DNA of 64,000 nucleotides. Source: Oscheius dolichura (lineage: Eukaryota > Nematoda > Chromadorea > Rhabditida > Rhabditidae). Of the stretch, positions 22,032 to 33,800 are shown one piece after another; position 1 is the stretch's first letter, and every line of letters starts with the position of its first letter. The notes beneath the pieces were generated by a model, which saw only the letters and a program-made list of their open reading frames with translations, was not told the DNA's origin and did not search any database. The stretch is taken from the NCBI GenBank assembly GCA_932521035.1, contig OW051493.1, positions 5,456,001 to 5,520,000 of the forward strand, written 5' to 3'. Both the position numbers and the translations under genes were made by a program.

Positions 22032-25000
22032 TGTATAGGACTAATTATGATACATAAAAGTCAATAAATATCTGAAAAAGCTCTATTAAATGGCGGAAGA
22101 GGGGAGAAAGAGAGGAAGAGAAGGATCAGATGGAGAGACACTTGGTGCTGCCGACTACAGTACCAAGGCCGGGTCCCCGAAAAGGCCATCTTCAAGGTCG
22201 AGATTCACGTGAATTCGGTTAATTCACATAATTCTCACCAGCTCCGGATGTTTTTGGAGTACGGTAACAGCTGGCGCCAAGACAAAATGCCAGCCCACAT
22301 GGTGACGACAAACCAGCCGTTTTTCGACAGCCCGACCGCAGCGCGGCTTTTTTGAAAAACGTTTCGCATGGGGAGGGTTTGTGCGGGAAAAGGCTCGTTG
22401 TAGAGAGAGGGTGTAAGGACCAGCAATCGATGTGCAGATCAGGTGCGATACTGCTAACTCGGCTTGTTGGTCTGGCAGTGACCAGCTATCAGTGGAAGCA
22501 GCGGTATCTCCCTCTTCCGAGCGGAATCAGACTCAAAAATAGACAGTAGCCCCAGGTAGGAGGCCATAAAAACGGCGGAGATGAGGAGATTTGGGCTGGC
22601 AGACAACAAAGAGGATGCCCGAGGCCGCCTCCAGCTGAGTCAGGCCCTGTCAGCCCGGCTCCGTATAGACAATGAATGGTGGCCCACGGTGACAAGAATG
22701 TCTAGACCGAAATATTAGTATTCCCTTCCCCCGTAATCTATAATTCCCGAATTCAAAGAACAAGGAAAACAAAACAATGCCAAACAGTTCCGAGAACCGA
22801 AAACCAACTGGAACCAGGTGGCCTTGAAAAAGACTCTGCTACAGCTCAAGGCCCCTGCCAGCTTTCGTAACCCACGGCAGTGTTTGTCAGCAGAATGCTT
22901 ACGCGGCATTACTATGAGAATCTGGTTATACGTGGTCTTATTATAGGAGGGGGCCGGGAGGGACGAGGCCGATAAGGAGCAAATGTTCACATCAGCTGAT
23001 AAAAGCTCGCCTGGAGCCGGGCCGGTGTGTTGCGAACACTCGCCACCAAGTGGAGGATAGATCAGATGACCTTGGGGCAGGCGTTTATGTGTACTCGGGA
23101 GATGCAGATTAGAGACTTCTCTGAGAATCATGGCGACTCAAATCAGGGGGAGGGTGACCCGTTGTTTATGTCAGTTGCAAATATGAACGGCGGTTCAAGA
23201 GTCCCGTGCCAAACTGGTCAACAACAACTCCTATCGGACGCGGCCCGCGGATTGTATCCAGGAGAGAGGCGGATTTACGACGGGGGAACACCGGGCTTCA
23301 CGTGTCGCCAGTGGAAGGACAGTCCTTCACGTGGAGGAGGCGTGGTCATCGAGAGGACAACTTCCTCAAAAAGGCGGGAAAATGAAAAGCGAACAGCAAA
23401 AAAGGCGCCAAATCGAGGTCCACGTGAAAGGCCAGACGGGGCCAGCTGTGAGACAGACAGGGAGAAAAAAATCGATGCGGTGGCCCATAGGGCGGCCGGC
23501 GGAAAGTTCGCCGTTTTTTAGTCTGGCCGACTCACACACACTCTCACTCACACACGCCGCACAGCTGCTCGACGTTCCGAGTCGGCCGCCGTTAGATTCA
23601 TTGATTCGATGAGGGGATGCCGGGGGCCAACGAACACAACTTCTGTTTTGCAGGCCTTGCAGAGGGGAACATCAAAAATATTGTTGGACTGACCGATGGG
23701 TGACGTAAACAACCGGGGGATACCCCCTCCCCCTTCACGCAGCGGATCATGTGGAGCCGGGCCGAGATATGGGAAGGTATTTGTGGGTGGGAAGAGGGTG
23801 ACATCACCGGGGGGCAAGAGGTAAGGGAGAGGAGCGGAATCAAAGGGGGCAGACAACAAAAGGAGCACATCTTCCAGATGGAATCCAATTAGGCTTGCAA
23901 CAGACGCGACCCAAACACAAAGCCCGTAAAAATCGAACACGCGTTCTCAAGCGGACTCATTTCTATCGGGAAAAAGGGATGATCAGTTCTAAGAACGCGA
24001 TGAGTTCACCCGAGCAGCTGCGCAGACTTCGCAACACTCGCGTGGTGAAAGTGCAATCTTGGCGGAAGAAATTCGCGAAAAAAATGGTACTGTCTGGCCG
24101 CGCGGCAGCCCCCTTCCCGGCAGAGGCGACGGTCTGGCGGCGCCTGTCTCCACCGACGTCGAGATAAGAATGCCACTGAATGTTGCGACTGTCACTGATA
24201 ACCATTTGACCTCTGGAGGGTTCCCCTCGTACGATACTAGGGGGTGGGGACCATGGGAGCCGGGGGTTGCCCCCTTTGAGATGGTATCGCCCGTCGCTGT
24301 GAGTGACCCGGCCCATCGGCAGTCTCTAATGACTTCTGAGTCAAGAAATGCGTTCGTAAACATTATTTGCTCAGCTAAGGAGGTCGTCCCCGTATTGTCG
24401 AGGCAAATACACTAGAAAAACGATAAACTGCAACTGTAAGCGAGACCGGGCTAGACATAAAGGCTGGGACACGACTCCTTTCCCATGGCCCCGTCTACCC
24501 CGTCTGCCCCGTCTGCCCTGTCTGAGACGGCGAATTTAATATCTGCCATTCTTATTCGAAAAACGGGGTGGGATTAGGACAGCTATTACCATAACTACCG
24601 TGGGAATCTCGCCGGCGGTCTCGATTCCGTTGGATGATTATTGGAAAGGGCAGACTGAGCACATAATAAAGGTCAAGCATTGATTGGCCCTGTTTTCGAG
24701 GGAAAGGGAAAAGGACAAAAACTGAGTGCAGTCGCGAGAGTGCTGTTGACCGTGGCTCTGTTCTGGCAGAGAGAGAGAGAGGGGCGGAAGAGGGAGAGAG
24801 CAGAGAGGGCCTCTCGAGCCGAGCTGGTGGTGGTCAGTCTCGGGGAAGGGGCCACCGACTAGCTTCCCTTCCATGATTACACAAAAAGAGAGAAGTACTC
24901 GAAGCAGCGCAGGTGTCAGTGATCTATCGGCAGGGGATCAGAAATTATAGCGGGAGGAGTGAATGAGGAGAAACTTCAAAGTGCGGTCAGGATGCTTGAC

Positions 25001-26258
25001 GGGGGCACTCCTGGCTATCGGCTATTGGAGCCGATCAGAAACCGGCACTCGGTCATTGTCCAGTGGGTCAATCAACGACAGCCGGGGGAGATGGGATACC
25101 CCTTTACAACCACCACAGATGCCACCGGCGGCTATCACATAACTACCGTAGTCGATCAAATTTGACGACCTCCAGGCCGGTGTAAGGGGAAGAAACTACG
25201 GGAGAGAGAGCGCTTTTTTCCGTTCGAACGGCTCCACACGAAATTAATCACGGCCGGGAGGAGGGGGCAGACGACGGCTGCTTTTTGGAGGTCAGTTGGC
25301 AGCCGAGTCAGATGATTTTTGCGTCTAGACGTCTTGTCAGACACTGATCACATTCTATGTGTACAGTTAAAAAGGGAGACCGGAAGATCAGAGACAGATA
25401 TCTACACCGGAGGCGTGAATTTGGGCTAATCTACCCCCGCCGAGGGAGCCGACTAAATGAGAACTGGTTGCGCCGGGGCGAGTATGCATAACTCCCGGAC
25501 GAACCTGTCCCTGGGAGGCGACCCTTTATCTCCCGCCTTCTCATGAATATGAGCAAAAAGAACGGCGGCTCGCAACAGCCGGGCGCGTATTTGAACGGGT
25601 AGCTAGCTTTTTGTGTGATTTGGAGGCAGACGGCCAAAAAAATGGGAGGCCAGACGCAAAAGTGCATTGCAATCAATGAGGAAATGGGGGACAGATTCCT
25701 TGGATCTTTGACGACGGCCGAGGAATAAAGAGAGGGAGGGAATCGCATTAGAGACTATTATCTGCCTAGATGGACCGGGCTACTGTAGGCAGCGACGGCC
25801 TCATCCTATTATCAATATTCTCAGAGGACAGAACGCAGTGCGCGAGAGGCGGTCACTTCTTTGAAACCCGATTCAAAAATAAACAGCGCGGGAAAAAAGA
25901 ACAGCTGACTGCCGGGTGGCACTGCCTGGCGCCGACTGCTCATACTTTGGCGGTTGAGTCAATTTGACCTTGGCTGAAATGCGCGGCCGGCTACAAAACA
26001 GCTGAGAGAAAAGGGAAAAGACAGCTGGTGCGCGAAAGCTCGGCGCACAAATTCAAGGCTACGGGGGAGGACAGGGGGATGAGCCGGGAGATGGCTCAGG
26101 GTCTGACTAGGCCAGACTTTCTGGGGGCGTCGTGGAACCGAGGGGAAAGGGGGCGTGAAGTGACCCGTCCGGCGATCTGAACCGATTAATCAGATCATGT
26201 TCCGTGTTTTTTCGCGGTAATTAATTCAATTCGAATTGACCTCGGCCCGTCGCCGAAG
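22032..26258. other. 4.2-kb region without a recognisable gene
   Basis: The plus strand is purine-rich with many GGGAG/GAGAG runs, the mirror of the 4.1-7.9 kb stretch. Frames up to about 160 codons occur but show no splice-linked continuation, no membrane or domain pattern and no peptide repeats. It lies upstream of the Ulp gene (-) and upstream of the small gene at 26259 (+), so it may hold promoters for both. Confidence 0.45.
24491..24526. repeat. Short tandem repeat, 9-bp unit (CCGTCTGCC), four copies
   Basis: There are four consecutive units with minor changes: CCGTCTACC, CCGTCTGCC twice, and CTGTCTGAG. Confidence 0.7.
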
Positions 26259-26680
26259 ATGACCTTCGAATTCTCGGCGGATCAGATGCTGTTTGAATCA
26301 GCCGATAAGTCAGCTGGAACTTCAATGGAAGGCACCCTCAAGACCTCTCGAAAACATCCTATTCGTAAGCAAGAATTCGTATTTTTTCTATTTCTGCCCG
26401 ATTACTCATCCCTTTTCAAGAAAACAGCTTATTTTCAGTTGAAAGGGGAGATATTACTCACAGAAATGTAACGTGGTTGTTGTAAATATAGCGAGATTCG
26501 AAGGGCATCTCCAAGGGCAACTGAACTGGCTGTTATTATTCACAGGACTTCTGCCGCTCCAAAAAACATCCCGTTCGTGCCGACAACGGCCAGGCATCCC
26601 TATGGCAACCGAGAGAAAAACGCCGAACATGTCAACAGGAGGACGGCCAGACTTTGGGGGATCTTTTCTCGGGTTTATAA
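26259..26680 (+). CDS. Small protein of unknown function (89 residues, three exons)
   Basis: The CDS is join(26259..26364,26439..26467,26546..26680). Both introns have good GT..CAG borders (GTAAGC and GTAACG donors), and phases agree. I do not recognise the family. The N-terminal half is acidic/Ser-rich (FSADQMLFESADKSAG). The rest is basic and contains two similar blocks, RKHPI and KKHPVRADNG, then the end QTLGDLFSGL, which could form a short amphipathic helix. No signal peptide or membrane segment is present. It lies 0.46 kb upstream of the PARG start on the same strand. Confidence 0.55.
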
Positions 26681-27136
26681 AAGGAACGGAGTTGTTTTCA
26701 ACCGACTACGGTAGGAGGTTGACCAAGGTGGTGCAACATTTCGAAACGATTCGTTGGAGTTACCAGGTGCTCGAAAACAACAACAAGACAAAGAACGGGG
26801 AGGAGGAGATGTATACAGTCGAAGAGAATAGCCGGGGGCGGTGGAGGCACCGCCAGCTGGACACATACCTGACGCATACTATAACAATGAGGGGGCCCTG
26901 CAAAGGTGTCCGCCGGCCAGTCGGGGGACCTTCGGAATTGATATGTCTGGTCGTCGTCAGCCAGATTAATAATAACTTCTAATTTCCGAATGCTCTTCGC
27001 TTGCTCTGGTTGCAAGAAGGGGGAAATAAGCAGGTGACGTGTGTGTCGTTGTGGTGCAATTGGGTGTAGACCGCGTACAGGGGGCCTTTGGTCATCTTCG
27101 CGTCTCTCCCCATATTTCAATTTTATTCAGACGGGG

Positions 27137-28858
27137 ATGGGTGACCCTCTTCTTCGTTCTCCTGATATTCTCCACCTCGGGGAGAAAGACCATTGCCTTA
27201 TCGATGTTTCCTCTATCAATGAAGGGACACCCCGTCCTTATCCAACGGAGTGTTCGGACCCTACCCTCGGATGGAACGACCCTCACAATGCCCGGCTGCC
27301 TTTCTCTTCCTGTGCTCCGGAGGAGGTCGGACAAAAATTACAACAGTTGACTGAACCTCAGGAAGCTATCGAAGATGTCACGGTAAGCATTGAAACAGTA
27401 AAGCCTCAACATTATTTGAAGGAAATCATCAACTCTTACCAGTCGAAGGAACTCCTCTTTGACTATCTCCACGAGCTGTTCAACAAGAATTTGGATCCGA
27501 TCCAAGCTGGCTATTACTTGAGGGATACCCTACCCAGAATGGCACAGCTCGCTCTCCGTCTACCCGAACTCATTACCCAAGTGGGGCAGAATCACCTGGC
27601 TCGTATTTATCCATTTCCAGCCAATTCCTCGTCTCCTTACGGGCTCGTCCGGTTCCGTCACTTTGAGCCAGGAACAAGCGGCGTGTCTCCTGGCGAATGC
27701 CTTCTTCTGCACTTTCCCCGCTCCCTCTTTCAACCTCGGATGGAGGAAGACCTATTTCAATTTTGAGAGGTATCTTCGGCGCTTCTATCGACAGTCCTTT
27801 TAGAATGTACATGAAGGGAAGGAAATGTAAAATGGAGAAAATCAAATGTCTCCTACATTATTTCGACTCTGTCTTGACCAAAAGTGAGTTGTTTCTCTCC
27901 CGCCCAAGGTACTTTTCCAGTGCCCGAGGGAGTACTTTCCATTCGGAGACATAGAGTCGACAACGAGGTCGACTTCCAGTCCATGACTGACCCTCTGTGT
28001 GACTTGGCCATCCACGAAGACGGGAGGATAGAAGACAACGAAGACATGGTGGAGATTGACTTCGCGAACAAATACATCGGCGGCGGAGTCTTGAATGCCG
28101 GCTGTGTCCAGGTATCTCGTCTGCCCTCCTCCTCCCCACTCTAGTTTAGGAAGAGATCAAGTTCGTTCTCTGTCCAGAACTCCTCGTTTCTATGTTAATC
28201 TGCGAGGGGATGGACAACAACGAAGCCATTTCAATCATCGGAGCACAGCGATTCAATGACTACACGGGATATGGAGACACGTTCAATTATGTAGAAAGGG
28301 TCCCGTCAACAGAAGGCGCGAGGTATTCCTCCCCCACTCCGGAATAGCTTCTTTGACAGAGATCGGTTCAATCGGCTTCTCTCCGAGACGGTCGCTATTA
28401 ACGCGACAAAGTTCATCAAACCTTCTGTTCAATACGAAATCGGCCATATTCTCCGGGAGTTGTCGAAAGCGTATGCCGGGTTTAATCATTTGGACAAGTT
28501 GAACAGGCCGTTGGCCACTGGAAACTGGGGATGCGGGGCATACAAAGGCGACCGGCAGCTCAAGAGTAAGAGGTTCCCTCTCCAGTTGATCCTCCGTTCT
28601 AGGTCTCATCCAGCTGATCGCCGCTTCCGTCCATAAACGAAGTGCAGTCCACTACTACACCTTCGATGATGCGGAGTTCGCCAGGAGACTAGGGGATATC
28701 TATAAGAAACTCGTTGAAAAGGACATTAGAGCAGGTATGGGCAATAGTTCTCAGGACTAAATGCTCTTCTAGGTACATTGTTGACATATCTACTGGACTA
28801 CAACGAACACAAGGGTGAGATGGACTGCTTCCAGTACATTGATCGCTGTCTCTCCTAG
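27137..28858 (+). CDS. parg: Poly(ADP-ribose) glycohydrolase (PARG)
   Basis: The CDS is join(27137..27580,27621..27769,27804..27883,27921..28111,28150..28322,28360..28565,28603..28734,28773..28858), 486 residues, close to the shorter nematode PARG. The enzyme cleaves ribose-ribose bonds of poly(ADP-ribose), ending PARP signalling after DNA damage. The regulatory/accessory part shows LPRMAQLALRLPELITQPIP and LLANAFFCTFP. The macrodomain-like catalytic core shows VDFANKYIGGGVLN and the CVQEEI signature with the two catalytic Glu residues, then TGNWGCGAYKGD for substrate contacts. A TTTTATTCAG acceptor ends 7 nt before the ATG (probable spliced-leader site). The AATAAA is at 28900. Confidence 0.95.
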
Positions 28859-28899
28859 TGTCGACCTCTTCAATGGCTTCTCTGTCATGTTGTCTTTCC

Positions 28900-28905
28900 A
28901 ATAAA
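28900..28905 (+). terminator. Poly(A) signal of PARG
   Basis: This AATAAA lies 42 nt after the stop codon. Confidence 0.55.
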
Positions 28906-28986
28906 CCTTTCGCGCTCTATTTGTATAAATACGTTTTTTGGAGACAGGAGAGTCAACGGAGTTTGAATAGTCGGCGTTGGATTGAG

Positions 28987-29025
28987 GAATCCATTTTGCC
29001 TTTTTGACCGTTTTCTTCGTGGAAG
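28987..29025. repeat. 39-bp direct repeat, copy 1
   Basis: This is identical to 29259-29297 (begins GAATCCATTTTGCC, ends TTCGTGGAAG). It lies upstream of the start of the coiled-coil gene. Confidence 0.9.
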
Positions 29026-29068
29026 AGTGCCGTCTACGCCTACGAATGCTAGAAATTGAGGACGAGTG

Positions 29069-30199
29069 ATGGAGTGCAATCAGAAGGAGGAAGAGGACGC
29101 GGCCAACAGCGACCTGGAGCCGGATCTATCAGAGGAGCAGCCGATGAAGAAGGAGCAAAGGATCAATGACTTGGAGAAGGAGATGGTGGTGATGGCGGAT
29201 GTGGAGAAGAAGAATATCAATAATGCGACCCTTGCTCTCTACGTCTGGAGATACAAAAGAATCCATTTTGCCTTTTTGACCGTTTTCTTCGTGGAAGGAT
29301 GTCGCGAGGGACGCCCCCTGGAACGATGAAGAGTTTGTGGAGAGAAAGGTACCTGCGCCGCCTCCACCCTGCCACTTCGAAGCTGCTGAGAAACTTCAAC
29401 GTTGGTTTCTTCGACGAACTTCGCGTACGGAAGGGCCGACTGAAACATCTCTACTACGTAATCTATTTTTTCAATTACAGCCAAGTTAAGGTTTGTTTCA
29501 TTTCATTTATGTAGTTACTCTGTTCCTGTCTAGACTTGCATTCTCCCACCTACCATGAAGGGCAAACCAGAGCTGGAGAAGATGTTCCTCGACGTGGTGG
29601 CCGACTACCAGAAGAAATGGAAGGCAGCTCCGCCGGCTGGGAAAGTAACTCCCGTCAAGAAGACTCCAGCCAGCCCGCCGAAGATAGGAGAAATGGCCGC
29701 ATATGGTAAAACTTTATGTTTTATTCAGTATTGTATTTTAGATGATGAGCCATCGAGCCGCGGTTCTGCTTCGTCTGCCTCGATGGAGGACATCCAGAAG
29801 GAGGCCCAGGAGGGCATCGACATGGCGAAGAAGATTAGCGATTTGGAGAGGAAGAAGGCCTACGAGGAGCTGAAGAAGTCGAACCGCTATCTGGTTAGAA
29901 GAATGGATGAAAAAGAAGAAGAGGTGGCCAGGTTGGAGGTGGAGATCAAAGCGGCAGATGAACAGCTGGATATGGCATAGGAAGAAGCATCCAACCAGCG
30001 GGATAGGGCCTCCGAAGAGGAGAAGAAACGACGCCAGCTGGAGGCCAAGGTCCGCTTCTTGGAAGAGGCCCTTCGTAAAAAGGACCAGATGCTGGAGACG
30101 TCTTTGAAAGTACAGGAGAATCTGTCCTCCGTCATCAATGTGAGTTGCTCCTTTCTTTCTTTTCTAATCAATTTTTTCCAGAAGTCGGCCCCGAAGTGA
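29069..30199 (+). CDS. Coiled-coil protein of unknown function, with an in-frame TAG near the end
   Basis: The best model is join(29069..29242,29298..29348,29383..29490,29534..29705,29742..30139,30182..30199), 307 codons in one phase. The first exon is acidic. The middle is mixed, with a Pro/Lys-rich stretch (GKVTPVKKTPASPPK). From about residue 185 there is a long Lys/Glu/Arg coiled coil with heptad spacing (EELKKSNRYL, EVARLEVEIKAADEQL, EEEKKRRQLEAKVRFLEEAL). The codon at 29978-29980 is TAG although heptads continue on both sides. Either the gene is mutated, the stop is read through, or a 57-nt optional intron (29924-29980, GTGG...ATAG) removes it. The 5' exons are less certain than the coil. 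The family is not recognised. A poly(A) signal lies at 30249. Confidence 0.55.
29259..29297. repeat. 39-bp direct repeat, copy 2
   Basis: This is identical to 28987-29025. Its last bases coincide with the proposed 3' splice site before the exon at 29298, so an intron end seems to have been duplicated. Confidence 0.9.
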
Positions 30200-30248
30200 C
30201 TCCTCGCTCCTCCTCGCTCCTCCGTCCTCCGCTCACTATAAAATACTA

Positions 30249-30254
30249 AATAAA
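30249..30254 (+). terminator. Poly(A) signal of the coiled-coil gene
   Basis: This AATAAA lies 50 nt after the stop at 30197-30199. A minus-strand AATAAA overlaps the stop at 30306-30311, so the two genes converge within 60 nt. Confidence 0.55.
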
Positions 30255-30307
30255 TGCCTTCTCGCCGTATTATTTGTTTTATTTCACTGTCTACCTTTGT
30301 AATCTTT

Positions 30308-30560
30308 TTATTTTGTGGTCTTCTTCTTCTTCTGCTTCTTGAAAGTGGCCAGGACGGGGCCCTCGCCCATTTTGACCGGGACTCTCCAACGGACGTCGCC
30401 TTCGTCATGAACTGTCGAATTGTATGGAAGGCATCAGACAGAGACTACTGGGAAGACGCAACTCATGGCTGGCATAGTTCCCAATATTCGTCAATCCAGA
30501 GCTCAGAAGGGTGAACCCACCCTCCTCGACCTGAATGACCAGGGTGTCGCTGACGATAAA
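30308..30560 (-). CDS. 3'-terminal exons of an unidentified minus-strand gene
   Basis: Two exons join in phase: about 30449..30560 (upstream limit uncertain) and 30308..30411, across a 37-nt intron with a GTAGTC donor and a CGACAG acceptor. The C-terminal residues include ELRLPIHDEGDVRW, a VPVKMGEGPVLATF block, and a lysine-rich tail KKQKKKKTTK. I do not recognise the family. The tail suggests a nucleolar, RNA-binding or ER-anchored protein but does not decide between them. Earlier exons should lie toward 30.8 kb, close to the BTAF1 start on the other strand, and could not be resolved. Confidence 0.35.
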
Positions 30561-30835
30561 TGTTGATTTCAATTCCAAGATAAAAATAGCATTTTCTGCA
30601 CGAGTCTTGCAGCAATCTCGCCATAAAATTTCTCTTCTCGCTTTCCCGTTATTTTTCAATAGAAGCCGCTTTTCTACGATTATGCCCAACTCCCGCTCTC
30701 CGATGGCATTGCGTATCTATTTTTGCGCACATCCGAATTGTTTTCCATGGCCCGTCTATAACTACTGTAATTTTCTCCAATTTCAGCATAAATCTGTTTT
30801 GTTGATAACGAAAGAATGTTCCAGGCTTCGCGTAG

Positions 30836-33800
30836 ATGACAGAAAGCCGGGTGAACCAGATCGGCGCCCTGCTAGAAGCCAAAAATTCTGTGGTACGAGC
30901 CGAAGCTGCCCGGGCCTTTGGGAAGTTCTCTCTCTGCGACCGGACAGCCGTAGACGTAGGACTTTCTTAGCCCCTTAACATTATCCTCATAGGTTTTATA
31001 TAAATATCTGACGTCGAATAACTGGGATGCCAGGAGGACGGCCTCGGAAGCCTTGTCGTTTATGCTCGAGGCGGTGGAGCGGGCAGACGGACAGGAATTG
31101 AAAGAGGAGACCGTATCGGAGGAATTACTCACCTTCGACGTCGACTATGTCTTCACAAATAACGACACCCTGGCAGCGTAAGTGGAGACACCCGCCCGGG
31201 AGAGAAGATACCCTTCAGGACTGATACGATACAGCTGGACACCCAGGAATATACGGAGGAGGAGAGACGGGAAGAGCTGAACAAGTTCCTGGAGCTGGAC
31301 GAGATCAAAATAACGGGGATAACAGCGGTAGGCTGGCTTTTTTTTCGAGAGAAACAGATGGTTCAGCAAGATTTTCTCACCGAAAATGAGTTTGTCCCAG
31401 GCAATATTGAACCGTCGCCCGTTCCCAGCGAGACCAACGGAAAAGTAGGATATTCCTTTTTTTATTTGGATTATTGTTTAGAAAGTGAAAAGTGAAGTGG
31501 ACACCGATGGACTGCTTCCTTCGGAGAATGGAAATACCGAGGAAAGCGACAGGGATCCCGAGAAAACGGCCGTCCTTTATCTCATTCTACGGTATTTCCC
31601 TTTTATTATCATTTATTCTCACGTATTTCTCAGAATATTACCGAATATGAAGAATACCGACTGGAATTGTCGTCATGGGATGGCCCTGGCCCTCAATACG
31701 ATCATGGCCAGCCACACTTTACTGTGAGGCAGTTGCCCAATCTTTTTTATTTTCTTTAGGGTTCCTCCGAAACTTATGGATAAGTGTATTTTAACCCTCC
31801 TGGAGATTCTAGTCTTGGATAAATTTGCCGACTACGCCTCGGGCAAGTCACAGTGAATTAACTAGAAGAAATATCTTGTTAGGAAGGAGCTCCGTGGTCC
31901 CCGTCCGAGAAACCGTCGCCCAAGTGCTGAGCAACATTTTGAGAAACATCAAAAGCCAGAGTAGGAGGAATCTGATACTGGAACGGGTGAAGGACCTTCT
32001 TCTGTACGAGAAACACGTGAGTTATCCGGCAGTTGTCGCCATTTTCTGCCGTTTCAGTGGCCCTGCCAGCAGAGTGCCCTCCTCGTCCTCAAATACTTCT
32101 TCTCCATTGTGAGGAAGTTTTCCGAAGTCGAGGAATTGTTTTCTCTCGTTTCTAGAACCCTCACGATGCATGCCGAGGGAGGAGCAGACGAGGTCTATAC
32201 CTCCTTTACCCTATGATAACGTCTTCCAGGTAGTCTCGTCGTCGGTGTACGCCCTCGGCTCCATCGTCCAGAATGGTATGTTGGATAAGAGGAATGAGCT
32301 GGTCGAGTCGATCATGACAAATGTCTGGGAACTCTACGAGAAGGACAACCTCCTGGTATACCGTATCTTCTACTTTGTGTAGAATCAACCCTTCCAGGAG
32401 AATTCGGACAACGAGAACCTCATCGTGGACCTGCTCAGGATCACGAGCCAATGGCTAGACTCCAATATAACTGTAAAGTTGACGAGGTTTGTAAGACGAG
32501 AAGATGGTGGAATAGGGGAATATTTAGTGAACAGACTGTGTTGGTGACGTCTCTCCTGGACCCGTTGCATCAATCTCGGGCAGCCCAAATAGCTAATCTG
32601 GTACACGAGTCGATAAAGAGACGATACAAGGAGGTGGAGGAGGAGAGGAGGGCAGGTGCTCAAACGATCTCAGAAACTGAATACGATCTCAACCAGAGTG
32701 TAAGGGACAGTTTCGATCTTATCTAAGCAAGAAGTTCAGAATATCTACAAAATATTAAAAGACTTCTATAGGATATTTATGTTTATCCCGAAGGGGGCGG
32801 AGAACGACGTCATAATGAGCCAGATGGTGCACTACGTGGGATATATCGGGGAGATGTACAGGTGAAGAGAGGAGGCGGAGGGGAAACAGAGAGACTTTAG
32901 GAATAAACTACAGACATGCGAAGATCTGGCGAGGACACTCGACAAATGGATCAGATGCCTGGAACTGGACCACAGGAGCCCGAGAATAGGTAATTTCGAT
33001 ATTGAGACAGGGGAGAGGACGGGGAATTTAGATGTGATCGAGTCCAATCTGGAGACGACGGCAGAGAGGAAGAGATACGAAGCTCAGAAGGTGTTGAGGA
33101 GGAAAGTGGAAGAGAAGAGACAAAACAAAAAGAGGAAAGAGCACGAGGAGGACAACGAGGACGAGGGCGAAGACTTCCGGAAGGCGATGTGTAGCGAGGA
33201 GGTGGACTCCCTTTCCGACAGGTTCCTTTTTTCTGTTTTGGTTTAAAACGGAGATTTAGTGAGAAGGACGAGGCCTACTTGAACAGGAAGCTTCTTGCCG
33301 CCAAGTTGCTGGCCATCCCTCTACAGGCATTCTACGAGACGGACTTCTTCATCCTCGATAACCAGACAATGTAAGCCGTCTTCAGGGGAAAAGTACTCTT
33401 GTTCAGATCGGAGTCGGTCCAATTTCTGATGATAAACAAGGTCCGGAACACATATTCCATGTACGAGCTGCTGGGGACTGCCATCCTTCTTAATTCTTGG
33501 AGTGCCCACTGCAAGGAGTACGAGATACGACGGTAAGACACTAGGAAGACCGATGTTATTTGTATCAGAGGGATTACCACCGTCAAGCCACTGTCCATCC
33601 AGCGGATCATCTGCGAATTCATCTACCAACAGCCGCCGCGACAGTTCGCCGAGGTCCAAAGTGCCGTGGAGCAGCTCACCCAGGTATCCTCCCTTACTGG
33701 TTCTTCTAGCCACTTCTAGGAGTGCAACGAATTCGTCAGGGCATGTACCAAAGCCGGTGTAGATCAGAGTAGCCTCCCCCTGAATAAGGAGGACACTTCG

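Noticed and set aside
23548-23940. 130-codon minus-strand hydrophobic/Pro-rich frame
   Set aside because: No splice continuation or family; surrounded by equally long chance frames in this GC-rich desert.
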